9,688 nucleotides of DNA, taken from contig JBKPBQ010000359.1 in NCBI GenBank assembly GCA_046726955.1, positions 1 through 9,688 on the forward strand. Reading direction: 5' to 3'. This document shows, piece by piece, positions 6,507 to 9,688 of the stretch. The translations under genes were made by a program, and so were the position numbers. Under the pieces are notes generated by a model that searched no databases, was not told the DNA's origin, and was given only the letters and a program-made list of their open reading frames with translations. Position 1 is the first letter of the stretch. Each line of letters starts with the position of its first letter. The stretch comes from CAVPGH01 sp046726955. Lineage in GTDB: Bacteria > Acidobacteriota > Vicinamibacteria > Fen-336.

Positions 6507-7898
6507 ATGCCACGATCCCGCCGCGCCTTCATCGTCGCTCTCGTCATCGCCTCCGGCCTCACGTGGTCGCTCTCCGACCGCTATCGCTACCCGCGGATCG
6601 AGCGGGTCGTCCTCCTCGGCTTCGACGGCGCCGCCCCCAACCTCATCGCCCCCCTCCTGCGCGAGGGGAGGCTGCCGGCGATCCACCGGCTGACCGACGA
6701 GGGCGCCTCCGGCCCCCTCAAGTCGGCCCGGCCCACCAAGAGCGCCATCCTCTGGAACTCGATCGCCACCGGCAAGACGATGATCAAGCACGGCATCGTC
6801 GACTGGACGTACGTCAACCAGCAGGGCCTCTCCGTTCCCTACCAGGACCGGAAGCGCCGAGTGAAGACGTACTGGGAGATCCTGGAGGAGCGCGGCTACT
6901 CGACCGGCACGCTCAACTGGTGGGTCTCGCATCCGCCCTTCCCCGTCCCCCACGGCTTCGTGGTGAGCAACGCGTTCAAGGCGCGCGCGGACGCGAGCAC
7001 CGTCCACCCGCCCGAGCTCTTTCCGAGCCTGGATGCGCTCCGGTGGCACTATCCGGGCGACGTCGTCCCCGTGATGAAGCGCCTCGGGATCCCGGAGTGG
7101 CGTGAAGAGGACGCGACGATCCCGATCACCAACACGCGCTCGATCCTCCAGTCGTACGGCTACTACGTGGCTCAGGACCTGACGATCGACCGGGCGAGCG
7201 ACTGGCTCTGGCAGAACCGTCCGGTCCAGGTCTTCTCCACCTACTTCCGTCTCGTGGACGTGACGAGCCACCTCGCCGACCACTACCTCGACCGGGGGCT
7301 CTACGACGAGGCGATCGTGCGCGAGCGCGAGGGGACGTTCGACGCGCAGCACGAGGCGCGGCTCGACGAGGACTTCGCCCGCGTCCTCCGGCCGCTCTAC
7401 GAGCTCATGGACGGCATCATCGCCAAGTACCTCGAGCGCCTGGACGGCCGCACGCTGCTCGTCGTCTGCTCCGACCACGGCTTCCGGTACTTCCAGGGCG
7501 CGTACTCGCACGCCAACGACGCGCAGGAGCCGCCGGACGGCGTCGTCTACCTCTACGGCGCGGGGATCCGGCGGGGCGCGCGCCTCGAGGGGGCGACGCT
7601 CTACGACATCGCGCCCACGATCCTCTACGCGATGGGCCAGCCGGCGGCATCGGACATGGACGGGACCGTCCTGCGCGCGGCGTTCGCGCCGGGGTACCTG
7701 CGCCGCTACCCGGTGCGAACCCTCGCGAGCTACGAAGCGAATCCTCGCGATGCCGGCGCCGACGCGGCGAGCCCCGAGATCGACAACGAGGTCATTCGCG
7801 ACCTCAAGACGATCGGCTACATCGGCGGCGACGCGCCGGACGCGTCCCCGTCTCCGACGCCCACGCCGTCCACATCCCCCGCTCCACGACCGCACTAG
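6507..7898 (+). CDS. Membrane-anchored type I phosphodiesterase/nucleotide pyrophosphatase-like protein (alkaline phosphatase superfamily)
   Basis: This 463-residue enzyme begins with a basic stretch and one hydrophobic segment (about 7-22), a signal anchor or uncleaved signal peptide that places the catalytic domain outside the cytoplasm. The superfamily two-metal site is complete: Asp40 (LLGFDGAAPN), the nucleophile region RPTKSAILWNSIATGK with Ser79 where NPP enzymes have Thr, Asp251 and His255 (RLVDVTSHLADHY), Asp323/His324 (CSDHGF) and His335 (YSHANDA). It would hydrolyse a phosphodiester or phosphomonoester; the substrate is not evident, and transferase relatives exist. The C-terminus has the LKTIGYIGG motif, like the LRxLGYxGG tail seen on many exported sulfatases and phosphatases of uncultured bacteria, then a Pro/Ser/Thr-rich tail (about 447-463). 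ATG at 6507 is chosen over an upstream in-frame TTG (6465) because GGAAGG lies six bases before it and the protein then starts as a signal anchor. It is divergent from the double sulfatase gene. Confidence 0.88.
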   Translation: MPRSRRAFIVALVIASGLTWSLSDRYRYPRIERVVLLGFDGAAPNLIAPLLREGRLPAIHRLTDEGASGPLKSARPTKSAILWNSIATGKTMIKHGIVDWTYVNQQGLSVPYQDRKRRVKTYWEILEERGYSTGTLNWWVSHPPFPVPHGFVVSNAFKARADASTVHPPELFPSLDALRWHYPGDVVPVMKRLGIPEWREEDATIPITNTRSILQSYGYYVAQDLTIDRASDWLWQNRPVQVFSTYFRLVDVTSHLADHYLDRGLYDEAIVREREGTFDAQHEARLDEDFARVLRPLYELMDGIIAKYLERLDGRTLLVVCSDHGFRYFQGAYSHANDAQEPPDGVVYLYGAGIRRGARLEGATLYDIAPTILYAMGQPAASDMDGTVLRAAFAPGYLRRYPVRTLASYEANPRDAGADAASPEIDNEVIRDLKTIGYIGGDAPDASPSPTPTPSTSPAPRPH

Positions 7899-8147
7899 CT
7901 GGCGCTCGCACTCCGCGACTGCCATTCCGCCGCGCGACGCGCCGCGTCCGGGAGAGACAAGGATTGTCCACGGAGGTGACGTGGAGGGGCACCGCGATAG
8001 CGCTCTCCTCTCACCCGGAATCGGCAGTCAAAGCCAAGGCCACGAGCCGTTTGGGTGCCCTGGCAGTCCGCTTCGCCGACTGCTCGCACGGTTCGTGCAA
8101 GGAACGGTGCTCGTCGGACCGGGGACGCAACCGGGGAGGAGGACGCG
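7899..8147 (+). other. Intergenic leader region with alternative hairpins
   Basis: No credible gene lies in this 249-bp stretch. Two adjacent stem-loops are visible: 8062-8084 (GCAGTC/GACTGC arms, extended by an inner GC/GC pair after one mismatch, TTC loop) and 8086-8098 (GCACG, GTT loop, CGTGC). The second can be replaced by a longer pairing of 8086-8094 with 8102-8110 (eight of nine positions pair). A small hairpin GACAA-GGA-TTGTC sits at 7956-7968. None is followed by a T-tract. The region ends in the strong ribosome binding site GGAGGAGG (8135-8142). It could be the untranslated leader of the following pair; I recognise no known riboswitch. Confidence 0.4.
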
Positions 8148-8750
8148 ATGCCGGAGGGCCTCGTACGCGGGGAGACGGCGGTCGAGTTCTTTCGGGAGCA
8201 GCTCGGCAAGGCGATGGAGCACCAGCGCGTGTCCACGTCCGCGTTCACCGAGTACTACCTCGTCAACCTCCTCGCTGCCTTCATGCGCGGCGAGAACCTG
8301 CCCGGGCGGGAGGCCGGATTCGACGAGACGCCGCTCGCCCTCCTCTACGTGCGGGCGCTCGACGCCTCGCCGCTGGAGCGGGCGCGGCGCCTGCGGGCGA
8401 CCGGAGACACCGCTCTCTTCATGTCGGGCTTCTTCGCGGACAGCCTCGCCGACGCGCAGGCCGACGTCCGCTACTACACGATCCTCGGCGGACGCGCCTA
8501 CGCGCACCTGAGCCGCGAGCACGAGGGGCCGCGGCACCTCGGGCCCGGCGTCTTCGCCGAGCTCGCGTCGCGCTTCCGGCAGTTCGTGGACGTGCTGGCC
8601 GAAGTCTCCGAGCAGAGCCGCGTCACGACCCCCGCCTCGCTCGTCCGGCTCTACGAGCGCTGGGTCCAGACGGGGAGCCGGCGCGCGGCAACGCTCCTCG
8701 CCGAGCAGGGCATCACCCCGGTCGCTCCCGGCGAGGACCGGCTGCATTGA
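8148..8750 (+). CDS. Unrecognised 200-residue soluble protein (first gene of a coupled pair)
   Basis: I do not recognise a named family. The ATG at 8148 is fixed by a strong ribosome binding site, GGAGGAGG at 8135-8142, five bases upstream; the frame extends further 5' but without protein-like composition. The 200-residue product looks mainly alpha-helical, has no signal peptide, membrane helix or cysteine, and should be cytosolic. Segments that look constrained are EYYLVNLLAAFMR (35-47), RRLRATGDTALFMSGFFADS (80-99) and DVRYYTILGGRAYAHL (106-121), with a helical tail rich in Arg and Glu. The aromatic and glycine content of the middle segments suggests a packed core or a binding site rather than a simple coiled coil. 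Its stop codon overlaps the TTG start of the next gene (TTGA), so the two are translated together and their products probably interact. It is very likely a real gene; its function is unknown. Confidence 0.8.
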   Translation: MPEGLVRGETAVEFFREQLGKAMEHQRVSTSAFTEYYLVNLLAAFMRGENLPGREAGFDETPLALLYVRALDASPLERARRLRATGDTALFMSGFFADSLADAQADVRYYTILGGRAYAHLSREHEGPRHLGPGVFAELASRFRQFVDVLAEVSEQSRVTTPASLVRLYERWVQTGSRRAATLLAEQGITPVAPGEDRLH

Positions 8751-9385
8751 CGCCCCTCGCCGTCTTCGTGCAGCGCCGGCTGGAGAGCCTCTACGGCCTG
8801 CCCGAGGAGCCGCCGGTCACGGACTTCCTGATCCCGCCCGAGGACGCGGCGCATCTTCCTGGAGGCGGCAGCCGCACGCTCGTGAGCCAGGACGGGGACG
8901 AGGTCTCGCTCGCGGTCGTGCTCGAGAAGAGCGTGGGCGAGGACCTCGAGCGCAGCGACCCGCGCGAGAGGCTCGACGGGGCCAACCTGGGTGCCTTCTC
9001 GACGCTCACCGAGGAAGTGAGCCACTTCCTCTATCTGATGCACCGCGCCCGCGCCTCGCGCCCCGCGACGCAGCTCGAGCTCGAGCTGCAGGCGGAGGTG
9101 GACAAGTACCTGACCGCCGCCTTCTTCCTGAGCCTCCAGAACGAAGGCGCGCTCTCCACTCGGCTCCGGCACCTGCTCTTCCGGAGCTATCGGCTGCGGG
9201 GAGGGCTCAGCGCGGAGTGCGCGGAGCGCTACCGCGTGGCCACGAGCCTCGCCGACCGCTACTGCGGGTGGCTCGAGGCCCGCTTCTTCAGGTCGCGCCG
9301 GCTCGCGGACCTCGCACGCGAGACGCGGCGGTTCTGGCGGCTCGGCCAGCGCGAGAAGCTGGAGACGATTGCGGTCCTCCACTGA
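8747..9385 (+). CDS. Unrecognised 212-residue soluble protein (second gene of a coupled pair)
   Basis: I do not recognise a named family. The TTG at 8747 overlaps the previous stop in TTGA (8747-8750), a classic coupling arrangement; a GTG at 8768 is an alternative start but would break the coupling. The product begins with a short amphipathic stretch (VFVQRRLESLYGLPEEPPVT), followed by a beta-rich part (TLVSQDGDEVSLAVVLEKS, 44-62) and a long helical part. Within the helices, LTEEVSHFLYLMHRA (87-101) and QLELELQAEVDKYL (109-122) concentrate acidic residues and His93 and look conserved. The C-terminal half is rich in Arg and aromatic residues and has two cysteines (158 and 173). No signal peptide or membrane helix is visible. 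It ends 24 bp before the convergent gene at the right edge. It is likely a partner of the upstream protein; no biochemical role can be assigned from the sequence. Confidence 0.8.
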   Translation: MTPLAVFVQRRLESLYGLPEEPPVTDFLIPPEDAAHLPGGGSRTLVSQDGDEVSLAVVLEKSVGEDLERSDPRERLDGANLGAFSTLTEEVSHFLYLMHRARASRPATQLELELQAEVDKYLTAAFFLSLQNEGALSTRLRHLLFRSYRLRGGLSAECAERYRVATSLADRYCGWLEARFFRSRRLADLARETRRFWRLGQREKLETIAVLH

Positions 9386-9409
9386 CGCCGCGCCGGGTGT
9401 TGCGTCGGG

Positions 9410-9688
9410 TCAGGTACTGACGAACACGTAGTCGCGCAGAACGTCCTTGTCGTCGTAGAACAGGAAGTAAACGACGTCTCCCGCGAGGTGCACGCGAGTC
9501 TTCGCGTAGCGGCGTCCCTTCTCGAGAATGGCGGGGCCGCGGTCCTTACCGCGTTCCGCCACGACCTGCCGAAGTTCCTCCTCCGTTTCGGGCGCCGCCA
9601 CGAGCCGAGCGTCCTTCTTTTGCAAGCCACGGGTTACCTGTTCGAGGGAATACTGTTGCTGCACGAGCCACCGCAACCAGGATTCGTG
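9410..9688 (-). CDS. Unrecognised protein, C-terminal fragment running off the right edge
   Basis: This reverse-strand frame ends at 9410 and is still open at the window edge, so only the last 92 residues are seen. A TTG at 9676 could be a start, but the codons before it remain open, so the true start is undetermined. The visible part has a helical region (QQYSLEQVTRGLQKKDARLV), an acidic helix (ETEEELRQVVAERGKDRGPA) and a beta-like end (VHLAGDVVYFLFYDDKDVLR) finishing in DYVFVST. The end recalls small BamE/SmpA-like or lipoprotein domains, but this is only a loose likeness. Its codon use is somewhat less GC-biased than the other genes. It converges on the coupled pair with 24 bp between stops and no terminator-like hairpin with a T-tract. 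Confidence 0.6.
   Translation of the reverse strand, partial: HESWLRWLVQQQYSLEQVTRGLQKKDARLVAAPETEEELRQVVAERGKDRGPAILEKGRRYAKTRVHLAGDVVYFLFYDDKDVLRDYVFVST

Noticed and set aside
7949..8040. Possible glycine riboswitch, because GGGAGAGAC occurs near 7950
   Set aside because: The other conserved blocks of that riboswitch are missing and the downstream genes show no link to glycine metabolism.
8086..8098. GGTTCG-like T-arm of a tRNA
   Set aside because: There is no matching acceptor stem, D-arm or anticodon arm at tRNA spacing on either strand; only the short hairpin is real.
7964..8746. A 5' extension of the second unknown gene back to a TTG at 7964
   Set aside because: The extension lies out of frame across the whole first unknown gene and reads as Arg/Gly/Ala-rich shadow; the TTG at 8747 overlapping the stop is the better start.

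Overview
The window is about 9.7 kb of very GC-rich bacterial DNA. Codon third positions are almost all G or C, which opens long spurious frames on every strand. I cannot place the organism firmly. The ADOP/MacB-style permease, the sulfatase and alkaline-phosphatase-superfamily enzymes and the high GC would fit Acidobacteriota or another uncultured soil or sediment lineage such as Myxococcota/Desulfobacterota-like groups or Gemmatimonadota. I see no tRNA, rRNA, CRISPR, insertion sequence or phage gene.

Layout, left to right. (1) 1-1221 (+) is the C-terminal part of an FtsX/MacB-fold ABC permease. (2) 1268-1678 (-) is a single-domain rhodanese-like protein, divergent from (3) 1762-2727 (+), an FtrA/GlxA-type regulator (DJ-1/PfpI-like domain plus AraC helix-turn-helix). 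The 83-bp gap between them holds a perfect 7-bp inverted repeat that ends at the regulator's start codon, and a -10-like hexamer placed for a leaderless transcript. (4) 2880-3731 (+) is an alpha/beta-hydrolase-fold protein. It resembles the cofactor-free 2,4-dioxygenases HOD/QDO/AqdC much more than ordinary esterases, but its nucleophile elbow is altered. (5) 3742-6411 (-) is one 889-residue exported protein made of two fused sulfatase domains. The second keeps the formylglycine motif and metal ligands; the first has lost nearly all of them. (6) 6507-7898 (+), divergent from it across 95 bp, is a membrane-anchored type I phosphodiesterase/nucleotide pyrophosphatase-like enzyme with its metal ligands intact. 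(7) 8148-8750 and 8747-9385 (+) are two unrecognised, translationally coupled genes preceded by a 249-bp non-coding stretch with alternative hairpins. (8) 9410 to the right edge (-) is the C-terminal part of an unrecognised small protein.

How they may work together: the rhodanese and FtrA genes look like a divergent pair sharing one control region. The double sulfatase and the phosphodiesterase share a divergent promoter region, and both appear to act outside the cytoplasm on ester-linked sulfate or phosphate. The coupled pair of unknowns probably encodes cytosolic partner proteins. The most unusual items are the half-dead sulfatase fusion, the HOD-like protein with glycine at the nucleophile position, and the uncharacterised coupled pair.
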